Positions 22,816-34,830 of a stretch of DNA of 64,000 bases are shown here, one piece after another. The notes beneath the pieces were generated by a model. It ran no database searches and was not told the DNA's origin. It worked only from the letters and a program-made list of their open reading frames with translations. The DNA is from Epichloe hybrida. Taxonomy: Eukaryota; Ascomycota; Sordariomycetes; Hypocreales; Clavicipitaceae. Numbering within the stretch: the stretch's first letter is position 1; every line of letters starts with the position of its first letter. The stretch is from positions 3,782,001 to 3,846,000 of the forward strand of contig JAFEKR010000001.1 in NCBI GenBank assembly GCA_019022495.1, given 5' to 3'. Position numbers and translations under genes: made by a program.

Positions 22816-25800
22816 ATAACATTATCACGTTAAAAGATACAGAGTTTGCTTAATAATTAATAGAAGCCCTGCTTTTTAAGTTCCTTAGTAATATTATCTA
22901 ACTACTAAAGAGAAAAGGGAGATAAACTATAGAGAGCCCTATTAATCTTATAGACTCTAGTTATGCTATTAGAGTGTCCGTAAGGTTACCTAATATAGAT
23001 ATCTCCTTGCGCTTTAGTGTTAAGAAAGGTATTAATAATATTATATTATTACTAATTATAGTTAAGGATTATAATAAGTATATAGAACACTTATAAGGAA
23101 ACCAAGTATATAACTACTATATAAAGGTCTTTATAATTAAATACCTCTAGGTTCTAATCTTCTCTTATAACCTATCTTGCTTTTATGTATAGTTCCTTAT
23201 TAATTAAATACTTTATTATATACACTTACTAGCTATTAAAGATCTTAGTGTCTTTAGGAGGAAATACTAGGTCCTAGCTATTCTTTTTATAGATTTTAAT
23301 AAGTTCTTTCTTTTCTATAAGTCTCTAAAAGCTATAATAGTTATTTATAGCTTTAGCCTTAAACTAGTTAAATAGAATCTTAATCTTTATATTAGCTATA
23401 TTAGCTACTTTAAGCATTAGAAAGGCATATAAGGTAGTTATCTCTTTTACTTTATTATTATATAAGTTATTATTATAGTAACAAATTACTAGGTTTAATT
23501 AGCAGGAAGCTTAGGGAAGAGCTTTCTTCTTGCTAAATATTATAATATTAAGATAATCTTAACGTGTATTAGATTAGAGTGATTATCTTAGAGTTTTAGA
23601 TTTACATTTAAGTTATTTTAGTAGCGTTATGTCTTTACTATTAATTTATTATTATTAATCTCTTATAAGATTCTCTTATTAAGGAGAACTCTTAGAGGGT
23701 ATTAGGAGATAGCTCTGTAGTTTTTCTAGTAAAGGAGAATTATCCTTCTCCTTAAAAGAGTAATAATTCTTATCTATTTCTAAGGTATTTAATTAACTTT
23801 CTATAAAGCAAATCTTTTTCTTCTTTATATAAGAATAAGGAATCTTTTATACTATAAGTAGGATATTAATAATACGTTATCCCTTATTAGCAAAAGAGGG
23901 ATTAATTAGATCTGTAATGTAAATAACTTTATTCTCCTTAAATTCCATGCGGGTAGGCATGTCTCTTTTATTAAAGCAAATATCCCTTATATAAATAATC
24001 CTCTAATCTTCTAGGATCTAAACCTTATAAAGATAACATTTAGGGCTATCTATACCTATAAGTTAACCCTTCTTAGCTCTTAGTGCTATCTTCTAGGATT
24101 AAACATATTATTTATTAGGAATTTATATATATGTAATATATCCCTATGGTTATAGATTATGAATTAAGGCTATGTTATTAAGTCTAAGGGTGTTAAATAA
24201 GGCTTGTTAAGGAGATTAATTATTCTTATTACTATAAGTAAGTAATAGATTAGTGATTTTAGCTACGTGCTTTATAGTGTATAGCTATAGAAGTTCTAGT
24301 AATTTAGCTTTAATTATTAAGGCTCTTGCTATCTCTATAAGAGTTTAACTAGCGCGTTTAATAATACCTTAATAGGTAGGAATATATAGTGCGCTAGTAT
24401 AAAGGATAATTCCTTCCTTCTTATAATAGGCTTTAAACCTTTCCCTAAGGAATTCTATTATATTATTAGTATAGAAGTATTTAATAGTAAATCCTTTACT
24501 TAGGTTCTTAACAGTAGTCTTCTAAGCCTAGATTACTTTAACTATACTAGATCTATTAACTATTAGAATTACCTAGTAAAAGCGTGTATAGATATTAATT
24601 ATATATAATATATACTTCTTCCCTCTAAACCCTTTAGGTTTATATTTAATAAAGTCCTAGAAAATACATAAAAGAAACTTTATAGTGTTATTTAACTCCT
24701 CTTGATATATTATCTAAGGGGCCTTTAATAATAGGCAAGCTAAATAATAGAAGTTAATTATAGAGGCAGGATTTATAGAGATTCTTACTTCTTTGTATAT
24801 AAGTAGGATTTATTCCTTCCCTACGTAACTAAGTCTCTTATATAAAAGACTGAATTTAACTTACTTAGTAACTAATTTGCTTATTAATGCTATAAAGCCA
24901 TAATAAGGTTTCTTCTCTTATATAACTAGTGTAAAAATATTTAACTTCTAGTTATACTTTCTAATAACTAAGCTATTAAATATTAAGATTAATTAGTCTT
25001 TAAACCTATCTATAATAACTCCTCCTTACTTAAGAAGTCCTAGTAAAATTATATTAACTTTAGCCTTTAGTGTGTATTAAGTGTTTAGGAGGTTTAGATA
25101 TCCTTCTCTAATAGGGATTATTATATTACTAATTCCTTTAACTATAAGTTCCTTGCTATTGCTAGCTATTATTAGCTTAGTATTAATATTAGTGTTTAAA
25201 TAAGTAAACCATTTAGTTAAATTAAACATGTGTATATTACACCTAGTGTTAAGGATATAATCTTCCTTTATAAGACAATTAGAAAGAGTCTAAAAAGAGT
25301 AGTCCTAATTAATTGCTATAAGAGTAAGATTGCCTCTAGCACTTACAATATCTAGAGAAGCCATAGTCTTAGTTATTATTATTATAGCTATATTAACTTT
25401 TTTCTTTATTAATTTAGGTATCTTTTCTAGATAAAGCTTCTAGTAATTATTCTTTAAATAGATTAGTCTTCCTAGAGAAATTAAATAACTACACTCTAGC
25501 TTAATAGTCTTAGAAGTTTTATTTCTTTTCTTCTAAGCCTTATCTTTAGATTTTATATTAGTATTCTTATTACTCTTTTATTACTATTACTATTAAGTGC
25601 TAAAGTTAACCTTTAGATCCTTTTGAACCTTATTAGCTTTATATATTAAATAATTAAGCATACCCTCCTTTATAAGTTCTAATTTAAAGAATCCTTTAAT
25701 CTTCTAAGCATTATAGATTTTAGGCATTAAGTCTTTAATTACTTTGATTATCTATAAGACCTAAATAATATTAGGAATCTTCTTAATCTTATATATACGA

Positions 25801-27038
25801 TTCTAAAGGTTCTAATAATAATCTAGCTAAGCTCTTATTATAGTAAAATTAGCCCTCTTTAATTAGGAGAATTACTATAAAAGCTTAATAATAGCTAAAT
25901 TAGCCTTAAAGCTATAATCACTTTTAATTAATTCTATTATTTAAGTAACTAGTATAGTGTTAGTCTATCCTATATAAGTTAAATTCTTTTAAACTTATAA
26001 AGAAAGGCTTTACTAAATAATAGAAGAGAGAATAGCATAATACTTATTAGTTTATTTAGACTAAGGAATCTTACTAGTTATATATGCTATAAGTTATATA
26101 ATATAAATGTATATTTAAACTAAGATTTCCTATTTTTTAAAGTTCTTTACCCCTTTTAGTAGTGTAATAACTATAGTCCTTATATACTAAGCCTTTATAA
26201 TATTATTAAGTTCTATTAAATTTGGTTAGGTGGCTAGAATAGCTCTAGAAGTGTTACCTATACTATTTATATTAATAGGTAAGGTTATATATTAAAATTT
26301 ATATACTCCTATTACTATATATACTTAATACTAATTATTATTAATTTTGTCTAATAGAAGTTATAGTAGTAGCTCTCTAATAATTAAATTACTATATAGC
26401 TACTAATATATAGAGATATAAAGTTAAGAGTAAAAAGTGTTTTTAAATACTTTTTTAAAGTTTTACCTTAGCCTAATTAGAAAGTATTTATTATACTTAC
26501 TTTACTTGCTTTACCTTATACTACTATACCTATAATACTAATTATACCTAAATAGTAATAAATCTAGATTATTAGTTTTAGGTGCCTAAGGTAGTTTTAT
26601 AAGGAATATCTTATCCTAGCTTACTATTTACTAAGATTTACCTAGAAGGGTTAAACTTTTTATATATATTAAGAAGTTTATAATAACTAGTAGTTTATAA
26701 TATTATAAGAGAGCTATTACAAATATAAGAGAGGGATAATATAATAAAGGTTATACGTTTAAATCCTAGTTATATAAAAGAGTTTTTATGTTTTATTATG
26801 CAAGCTAAATTCTGATTAATTTAATTATTAACCTATATTATTAATATTATTAGTTTTAGGTAAGTAAAAAGGGTCTTTATGCTACCCTGTAAGTTAAGTA
26901 ATATGCTTTAATAAGATATTAGGAAAAGATATATAATTATATATAAGACTATAATAGTTAGATAAAAGAAAATAATAAAGAAAAAAGCATAATTATAAGC
27001 GCTAGGCTTATAACCTATGGAGTGATTTAGTGGTAAAG

Positions 27039-27334
27039 TGTTAGAACAAGCATGATATCAACAAGGGTAAGCGCCTTTGATTAGCTAGGCGCGTTGCGTC
27101 ACGGACCCACGTGTCTAGCCTAACCGCGCTGTAATTAGCATTAGCATATATAGCCTCTTTGCTAGTAACCTTAATTAAGGCCCCTTTTCCTATAATAAAT
27201 AGTATACCCTCTTTGCTTCTATTTAATCTCTCTTTTACTTACTTAGATAGACTAGAATATATAATAATTATATACACTTTAGTCCACCTTAAAAATCCTA
27301 CGTATAGGTTAATAGTATCCTATAAATACTAATA
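27039..27334 (+). repeat. 5' LTR of Copia family 3
   Basis: 296 bp, beginning TGTTAGAACAAGCATG. Its end AATA is probably a mutated AACA. The first 200 bases keep many CpA and CpG sites. Confidence 0.88.
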
Positions 27335-27362
27335 CTAATTAGTAGTTATCTTTATAAATACT

Positions 27363-27949
27363 TGTAAGAGACCTAGAAGGTGTGCTAGGAATCCCAATAG
27401 ACCAAAAGATCCGCCAATGCTAGCCGTTGCTAACATTATACCTTACAATTACTTAAGACCTATACTATTGCTTACGCACCCTTGTGGGCTACCCTATGGC
27501 CTCGCGCCTCATAACGTACAGCGCCTCATAATTATCCTTCCCTTCCCTAGGGCTTATCCTAAGCTAGCGCTACCACCACTATCTAGTTAGGGATTAGGCC
27601 TAGCTCCCGTGGCCTTCGGATAATTAGTAATTACGAACCCCTAAGGCCTAGTGTAGTAACCCACACCTACCCTATAAGCCTAACGTAAGCTACCTAGCCT
27701 AAGCAATCCCGTATGGCTTACTCTACGCCGGGATTCGAACCTAGGACTAGTAGCTAGAAGACCCGTAACGGCTAGCATAATTGTAAGAGACCTAGAAGGT
27801 ATGCTAGGAATCCTAATAGACCAAAAGATCCGCTAATGCTAGCCGTTGCTAACATTGCACCTTATAATTACTTAAGACCTATACTATTGCTTGCGCACCC
27901 TTGTGGGCTGCCCTGTGGCCTCGCGCCCCACAACGTACAGCGCCTCACA
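27363..27949 (-). mobile_element. TRIM-like miniature LTR retrotransposon
   Basis: Two 168-bp direct repeats (27363-27530 and 27782-27949) begin TGTAAGAG and end CTCACA (CTCATA in the first). They flank a 251-bp non-coding interior, and the whole is bounded by a 5-bp duplication ATACT (27358-27362, 27950-27954). That is the architecture of a terminal-repeat retrotransposon in miniature. A purine tract on the minus strand (GGGAAGGGAAGGA) next to the left repeat suggests minus orientation. No primer site beginning TGG is obvious. Near the right repeat the minus strand carries a tRNA T-arm-like GGTTCGAATCCCGG. The element sits in the leader of family 3. Confidence 0.8.
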
Positions 27950-28666
27950 ATACTGTAGATTAGTAAGGTTTATAGAAGAGGTATTAGTATTAAGGACTTA
28001 CCTTATAAAAGAGAAAGTGCTACTCTAAGATACTAAATATACTAAAGAAGAAGTATATTCTAGCTCTCCTTTTACCTTAAGTAACTATAACTAGCTTTAT
28101 ACTAAATCTAAGCTTATTTACTTAATTAAGGCCTAGTTAGTAACTAACCTAACCTATCCTTAATTCTTTAATTAAACCTACTAAGGGGTAAAGATAATAG
28201 CTTTACTTATAATCCTTTAGACTTCTATTAATTCTTTATTTCCCTTACCCCCTTATTTACCACTAATATTATAGTAAAATAGTAAGATTAACTAGAGGGA
28301 TTTAGAGCCTAAGACATTCCCTCTAATTATAAACACACCCCCCCCCCTAAGGATACTAGAAGAGAAGCTAATCTATAAGTTATATCTTACCTCCTTAGCT
28401 ATATATCCCCTAATTTACACTAGTATATTATGTAATAAGCACTAGAGAATAAGAAATTATTTAATCTTAAAGTAAACACTACCCCTAAGGAACTTATAGC
28501 TTAGATTCTTATTAAGAAAGTAACCTATAAATATAAGAACCTATACCTATAAACCCTATTTACTATCTTTAGTAATAACTTTTAAGAATAAAGATAAAAG
28601 ATATTCTAAGCAGCAGATCCTAAAGCTATAAAGAGCCTTTAAGACTTTCTTTTCTTTAGTAGTGTC

Positions 28667-29074
28667 CAGAGCTTTGTACTACACTACATCTTGTAGTTTT
28701 TTTTTTCTAACAAATAATTCATATCTAATCTTAAAAAATATATAGAGATATAAAACTTTGATTTTTAAATAGATAACTTAAAAACTACAGTGTAGTTATA
28801 TATGAAAGTGGGTCTAAAGTGGGTCTCTAGGCCGCAAATTAGAAAAACTACATTTTACTACATTTTAGTACTAAAAAAATACTACAAATGTAGTATTTGT
28901 GATTTGTGGAGCGAGGGCCCACTTTTAGACCCACCTATATAAATAGTATTTTTCTTAGAATTTTCCTCTATAAGATCACGTGATTTTTAGGATAATAACT
29001 TTAATTATAAGCTAGATATAAAAATAAATAGAATTACTACAAGAAATACTACACTACACGAGTGCAAAGCTCTG
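28667..29074. mobile_element. Non-autonomous hAT-type MITE
   Basis: 408 bp bounded by an 8-bp duplication GTAGTGTC (28659-28666, 29075-29082), with terminal inverted repeats starting CAGAGCTTTG. Both arms share CTTGTAG about 30 bases in. An 8-bp duplication and CAGAG ends are hallmarks of hAT elements. The interior can fold further, with GTGGGTCTAAAGTGGG against CCCACTTTTAGACCCAC and the palindrome ATACTACAAATGTAGTAT. There is no coding capacity. It keeps CpA/TpG far better than the surrounding family 3 sequence. Confidence 0.85.
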
Positions 29075-32000
29075 GTAGTGTCTATATAGACCTATAAAGT
29101 TACTATAAGATAGTAGTCTTACTTAAAGATATTATTAACTATAATAGATTCCGTAACTAGAAAGAAGAAGAAATACAGGAAGTTACTAGGAAATATTTAC
29201 CTTTTAAGAGATAAATAGTAGAGAAGGACTTCTATAAAGACCTCCTTCCTATTAGTATCCCTTCTTTTAGAGATTAACTAAAGTAACTAATTACTCTATA
29301 TTATCCCTAATTCCCTTAACTATTATAATTACTCCTGTTTTATTCCTAGATTCTATTATACTAATCCCTAAGCATACTAAGTATAAGGCAAAGGTGTAAT
29401 AGCAGAGGCAATCCCCCTATTATAAGCCCTTGACCATAACCCCGGACCCCCCTTGCTTCCTCTCCTGTGGCAAGATATTACAATCCCCCTCCGTAGTCTA
29501 GGACCACAGCACCTATTCCATGAGATTTAATTATCCCTATTCCCCCTCAAGAAGCAGGCCACCCTTAATTCTTAGCTCTACAAAGTGTAATGCTAACTAT
29601 CATGCTTAACAAGTTAGATGCTAGGAAAATAAAGATTAAGTTTAGCCCTAGAGAACTAATTAAGGCACTTAGATTAATTAAAGTGCTAACTTTGTTTAGA
29701 ATTATTCTCTTTTAGGTAATCCCTATAAATACTCCCTTTCTCTTATGCCTTAATAATATAACCTGCCTAAAGATTAATTTCTATATATTAGAGAATATTT
29801 TATAGTAAGGGAATATTAAGGTTCCTATTATATATAAATAAGGGTATGTGTAAATACTTCTTAATAAAGAAGAAAGTATTGCGTAGAGTTATCTTATAGA
29901 GATTAAGCTTTACTAATTATATTAATGCTTTAGACACCCTTTAGTTTAATATCTTAATAATTTACTACAAAAATTAAGGTATAAGGTTAAGTTTAAAGCT
30001 ATTAAGAAGCTAACTAAGGTCTGCTAGTAGTGCTAATTACACGTAGATAGCCTATATTAATTTAAATTCACTCTTTAGGATAAATACGCTTATAATTACG
30101 AAATTATTATAGATATAATATATCTTAATAGTAATCGCCCTATTTGATAAGTTATTAATATAGCTATATCCTTTAATATAGCTAGATTTATTAAAGATTT
30201 CTTTATAAAGACCACATAGGAAGCACTCTATCTTTACTAAATTAATATCTATCTAGGCCCCCTAGATTTAATTATTATAGATACTAGAATAACCTTTAGA
30301 AGTAAGGAATTTAAGTAGCTTATGTTATTAATAGCGATTAAGATTAAAGACATTCCTATTAAGGCTTACTATAGCATTAGTAAGGTTAAGTAATATTACA
30401 GGCCACTCTAAAGAGCCTATAATATTATTAGATAGGAATACCTAATAACGCCAGAGCCTATAGTATTATAAATAGTAGTTAAAGCTATAAATAACACTAT
30501 AGGATTAAATAGTCTTATACTAATAGTCCTTATCTTTAGCGCGTATCCTTATATAGTTAAGGAATCACCTCTATTACTAGATATTACATAGTAAGCCCTT
30601 ATAATCTAGCTAGTAATAAAGGAAGTTAAGCGTATTTATACCTAATAGAAAGTTAGTAATACCCTTACTACAAGGAATAGTCCTAATACCTTTGCAACTA
30701 TTAACCTCCCGCTAGGATTGCTTATGCACGTGTAGTATAAAAGCAAGGGATAGGTAAGCCCCTATAAGCTATTAGCTATAGAAGGCAAGACTTATACTCT
30801 TAAGCTCCCTTAAGGCCCTAAAGCCTTTAGATTAATATCTATTAGGCCTTTTTATAAAGATTCTAATAAAGAGAGACCTCCTAAGAGCATAAAGAACTAA
30901 GATACCTCCCTATAGCCTATAGCTACCTCTCCTATTAATCCCCTAAGGTAAGGACCTAGAAGACCTTAGAAGAACCCTCCTATTATTATATCTAATATTA
31001 ATTACGTAGATTAAATAAAAGATAAAACTAATGTCTTTCTATTAGCTAAGGAAAGCTCTAACCTTAAGCTTATAATCTAATTACGTAAGGAAGGAATTAT
31101 TAAGACCCCTAGCTAACCCTTTAAACTATTTACTAAAGCTAAGATTAATGCTTTAATTAAATAAGGCATATTTAAGTTTATTAAGTATAATAAAAAAAAG
31201 CATAGTAAAGTTTAAATTTTTAATTCCTATATTATTAATAAGGTAAAGGGCAAGATAACAAATCCGTATAAGAAGTTAAGGCTTATACTAAGGTTATAGC
31301 AATAAGAAAAAGCTAGTAATCCTTACATAGGCCCTAATAATCTAATGAGCTAGCTAGTAATTAATCCTTGTGATAACACCTATGTTATTATTACTAGGCC
31401 TTATTCTCTAGCTTTGCGATATTACACAGGCCTATATGCAAGCATAAACGCTTCTTAGTTATATAATCCTAGCCTAAATCCCTATCTAAATCTATTACCT
31501 ATACCCTATAGGCATAATAATATAAGTAATTAAGCCTCTATATAATATTATAAAAGCTAGTACCTACTAGTAGGTAATACATTATTATTACTATAAAGAA
31601 ATGCTTTAAATAATAACCTCTATATTTAACCTATACCTGCTTATAATAACAAAGGAGAACCTAACCTTTACGTATATAGGGATATAAACTAATAATATAA
31701 TTAGACTATCTAACTATAAGTTCTCTTAATAAGAGGAAGATTAATTAAAAGCTACTTCTTTTGCTATTAAACTAAAGCAAATCCTCTCTATAGGGAACCT
31801 ACTAACCTTTAATAGTAGTATTATTACTCTTAAAAATAATATAATTATACTAAGGTAAAAAGGCTAGAGTAAAAAGCTTTAATTAATCCTACTAACTAAT
31901 TTAAAATAAGTATATATAGAATAATAAGCTTAAGGCACGTATATTACCTTAATTTACTAACCTAAAGCCTATTTTAACCTCTCTATTACTATATAACACT

Positions 32001-32865
32001 AAGAGCTATTACCTTAAGATATAAAGAGCCTAAACTAATAAATCTAATAGTAAATTAATAATCTAAGCTAAGGATTAAGGTTTATACTATTTAATCTTAA
32101 GAAAGGAAAGCTTTTTATATTTATAGATAGATTATTTACTAATAACTAAGACCTTACTTCCTAACTAGGCTATATACTTATCCTAGCTAGTAAAGTCTAA
32201 AAGGAAAGCACCTTTATAATCTAAGGTAATATTATACACTATAGCTTTACTAAGAGTAAGAGAATTATAAGAAGTATGCTTACCTCTAAGATTTATAGTA
32301 TAGTTACTAGTGCTAATATAGCTTACGTAGTCTTAATAATACTTAGACTAATTACCTATTAATTAAACCTCCTTATAATTCCTATTATTATCTATACTAA
32401 TTTATACTCTTTATATAAATACCTTATTAAGCTTAGTACTATAAAAGAGAAGCATCTTATAATTAACATTATAGCCCTTTATTAATTATATAAGCAACAA
32501 GAGATTTACAAGATTAGATAGATTAATAGGAGTAATAACCTTGCTAATATATTTACAAAGGGATTACTAAATAAGGCATTTAAGAGGTTTATTATAAGTA
32601 ATAAGGTAACTATTAGGATAGAAGGGTAGGTTTCGTGATTATAACTCTTATATTAATTTAATAAGATTAAAAAGGTTAAGGTTAGGCTTACTTGTCCTCA
32701 TATAGGCTTATAGATTAAATATTATCTTTTATTATGTCTTTTTCCCTTGCTATTTTCTTATAATATTATCTATAATTATTTAATCTTACTTATTCCTTAA
32801 TCCTTTTTTAGTTATTTTATTAATATTATATGTTAATAGTTATATTAAAGAGAGAGAGTTTCTAG

Positions 32866-33161
32866 TATTAGAATAAGTATAATATTAATAAAGGTAAGCG
32901 CCTTTAATTAGCTAGGCATGTTATGTCACGGACCTACGTATCTAGCCTAACCGCGCTGTAATTAGTATTAGTATATATAGCCTCTTTGCTAGTAACCCTA
33001 ATTAAGGCCCCTTTTTCTATAATAAATAGCGCACTCTTTTTGCTTCTATTTAATCCCTCTTTAACTTACTTAGATAGACTAGAATATATAATAATTACGT
33101 GCACTTTAGTCCACCTTGAAAACCCTACGCGTAGGTCAATGGAATCCTGTAGATACTAACA
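32866..33161 (+). repeat. 3' LTR of Copia family 3
   Basis: 296 bp, starting TATTAGAATAAG (a mutated TGTTAGAACAAG) and ending ATACTAACA. It is followed by TAAAG and then the rest of the family 1 LTR. Confidence 0.88.
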
Positions 33162-33398
33162 TAAAGATTAATAAAAAGAGAAGATAATATGGAATTACTA
33201 TCTAGGAATTTAATAGGTAAAAGAGAAGCTATTATAGCTTTAAATCTATAAGTAGTAAATTAAGGTCTTTAAGTAAAGCCTTTAATAAATTGCAATAACA
33301 AACGCGATCGCAAACGCGATGCGGGAAGATGCATTATCAAGCGAAGATTCTGACGATGTGATGCCTGAGGCTGCGATGTGAGGCTGTGATTCTTAACA

Positions 33399-33621
33399 CA
33401 TTTGACCGACCGTGTCGGCCAAATCACCACCAGCTAATGGCCCCTCAATCTGTTGCAAGCAGCAACGTAATCCTGTCAACGCAACTGAAGAAGTATCTTC
33501 CGCGGAAGGCCGAGTTCTGATTATGATAAATGATCATGTCAATCGCATCGACCCGGCAATTTCGACTATGCCTTGTGGACAATTGATTGAGTTTGCGCTG
33601 GCACGTCGAGAAATGCTTTAG
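33399..33621 (+). pseudogene. 3' end of a gene truncated by the family 1 element
   Basis: An open frame enters from the transposon boundary and ends at TAG 33619-33621. About 55 residues look like normal protein (EGRVLIMINDHVNRIDPAI, then FALARREML at the end) and composition is free of RIP. There is no start codon: the 5' part was lost or separated when family 1 copy B inserted at 33398. The family is not recognisable from this piece. Confidence 0.4.
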
Positions 33622-34103
33622 GACTGCTCCGTGAAATACATTCATTTATTGTTTTAAAGTTGTCATATTAAATATCTGCTCTCTAGAAACTCTCAGCTCG
33701 CTGCAATTCTAAGGTCGATTCACCCTTCCTATACTAGTGTTTCCCTAGTTTGAAGCCATAGACACCGGTCTTGTTAATAAGACTGCAACGCAGATCACAC
33801 ACTGAAAAGCGTTATTATGGTCGACACAGCCTAAATATTGACCCAAGCATTTCGAGAGAAGACACCCTAGCGCGAACTTAAAGACTGATAAGGTGCGAGA
33901 CTATCTGTTGGAAATTGGCCTTGAGGCAACAGAGACTAATGTGTCGTGATGCTATCATGTCATAATCAGTGGAAAACGACGCATGGAATTTTGTCAAAAA
34001 CTCTAAGTAGTCTCTGTTGAACAAGCTTAGGCGGACCGAGAGGAAAATTAACATCTAGTGAACTATGGACCCATGTTTATGAGTTCCATTCCCGACGATC
34101 TGT
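33622..34103. other. Intergenic, no feature seen
   Basis: Normal composition, no frame over 60 codons and no repeat. Probably the 3' flank of the truncated gene and the 5' flank of the next one. Confidence 0.5.
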
Positions 34104-34830
34104 ATGTATGCTTTTTTCCACAACGGTGACCTGACATGCCGCAAATGGGACAACAAGGATGGGTGCCGCGGAAGTACAGTCGACGATTGCTTGGCTTATT
34201 TGCTTTCACTCGAAGCTGGAACTTGGACCACGCACGTCGGTTGCGAGTCTCTTGCTAGAAAGTTGATCGCTTTTCACGACGACTTAATCTGGCGTGATGT
34301 GACCTATGCTGGGGGGGGAAGGGACGCAATTTACAATCAACCAAGACTTCCCAAGCAATGGCCTGGAGGACACTGCTTCTCCCTAGCTTCTGGGACCAAT
34401 GCTGGAGCAAGTCTCTGCTACCATAAATTCACCATGGCAATTTTTACTCTCCGCTGTAGAGTCCGTTACACCGCAAGCACAGCAAGTAACCGGCGCTTAT
34501 CACCCTTACCATGGAGCTGCTTTCTCCCCGGCGGCACTCGACCTATCGAATGATCAACAATCACAAGATTCGAGGACAAGTATTGGTGATTTTTCGAAAA
34601 ATGGCGTCTTGCAGCCCATGATGCGGCGGCCGCTAGCGTTGGCATCATGTGATAACACAGAACTATTGGAAGGACCTCGCGCCGCGACAACCGGCGCTTT
34701 GCTAGTACCTCCTGCGTATTCGCATGCAGAAGAAAGTGATGCTTTTATTTCGACAGATTTTGTCAACACTACTATGAATGATGCTATTGCACTGGATGAT
34801 TTATCTATTATACTGTGGCAGAACGAATAG
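34104..34830 (+). pseudogene. Broken gene of unknown function: poly-G frameshift and in-frame TAG
   Basis: The first part reads from ATG 34104 (GSTVDDCLAYLLSLEAGT, then LARKLIAFHDDLIWRDV) up to a run of eight G at 34311-34318. The frame that continues sensibly beyond the run (EGTQFTINQDFPSNGLEDTASP) is displaced by one base. A TAG at 34384-34386 follows. The same displaced frame then stays open to the stop at 34828-34830 with Ser/Ala/Pro-rich sequence ending DDLSIILWQNE. One extra G plus a CAG-to-TAG type change would explain both breaks. A small intron is possible but I see no good splice sites. No domain is recognisable. Confidence 0.45.

Larger units (their letters stand above)
27039..33161 (+). 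mobile_element. Complete Ty1/Copia retrotransposon, family 3, with two nested insertions
   Basis: 6123 bp with 296-bp LTRs (27039-27334 and 32866-33161) and a TAAAG duplication at 27034-27038 and 33162-33166. On the plus strand the degraded RT (phrases near 31165-31300) and the RNase H end near 32400-32590 (LYKYLIKL.TIKEK, NRSNNLANIFTKGLL) identify Copia order. A purine tract AAAGAGAGAGAG precedes the 3' LTR at 32847-32858. A TRIM-like element sits in the leader and a hAT-type MITE in the gag region. No intact gene remains. Confidence 0.9.
22816..33398 (-). mobile_element. Truncated Copia family 1 copy B, split by family 3
   Basis: The interior 22816-27015 is collinear with copy A 7217-11280. 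Its 5' LTR is cut into 27016-27038 and 33167-33398 by the family 3 insertion. The 3' part of the element, including its 3' LTR, is missing at the left, where family 2 sequence abuts. The element is minus-sense and heavily mutated. The interior also has a local insertion relative to copy A near 23465-23620. The LTR end at 33398 adjoins genic DNA directly. Confidence 0.88.

Noticed and set aside
27363..27949. The two 168-bp repeats considered as a CRISPR-like or satellite repeat
   Set aside because: There are only two long copies, with TG...CA ends and a target duplication, so an LTR-type element explains them.
34466..34769. Minus-strand frames opposite the broken gene at 34104-34830
   Set aside because: They are complements of a plus-strand frame with better codon use. 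No motif or start context supports them.
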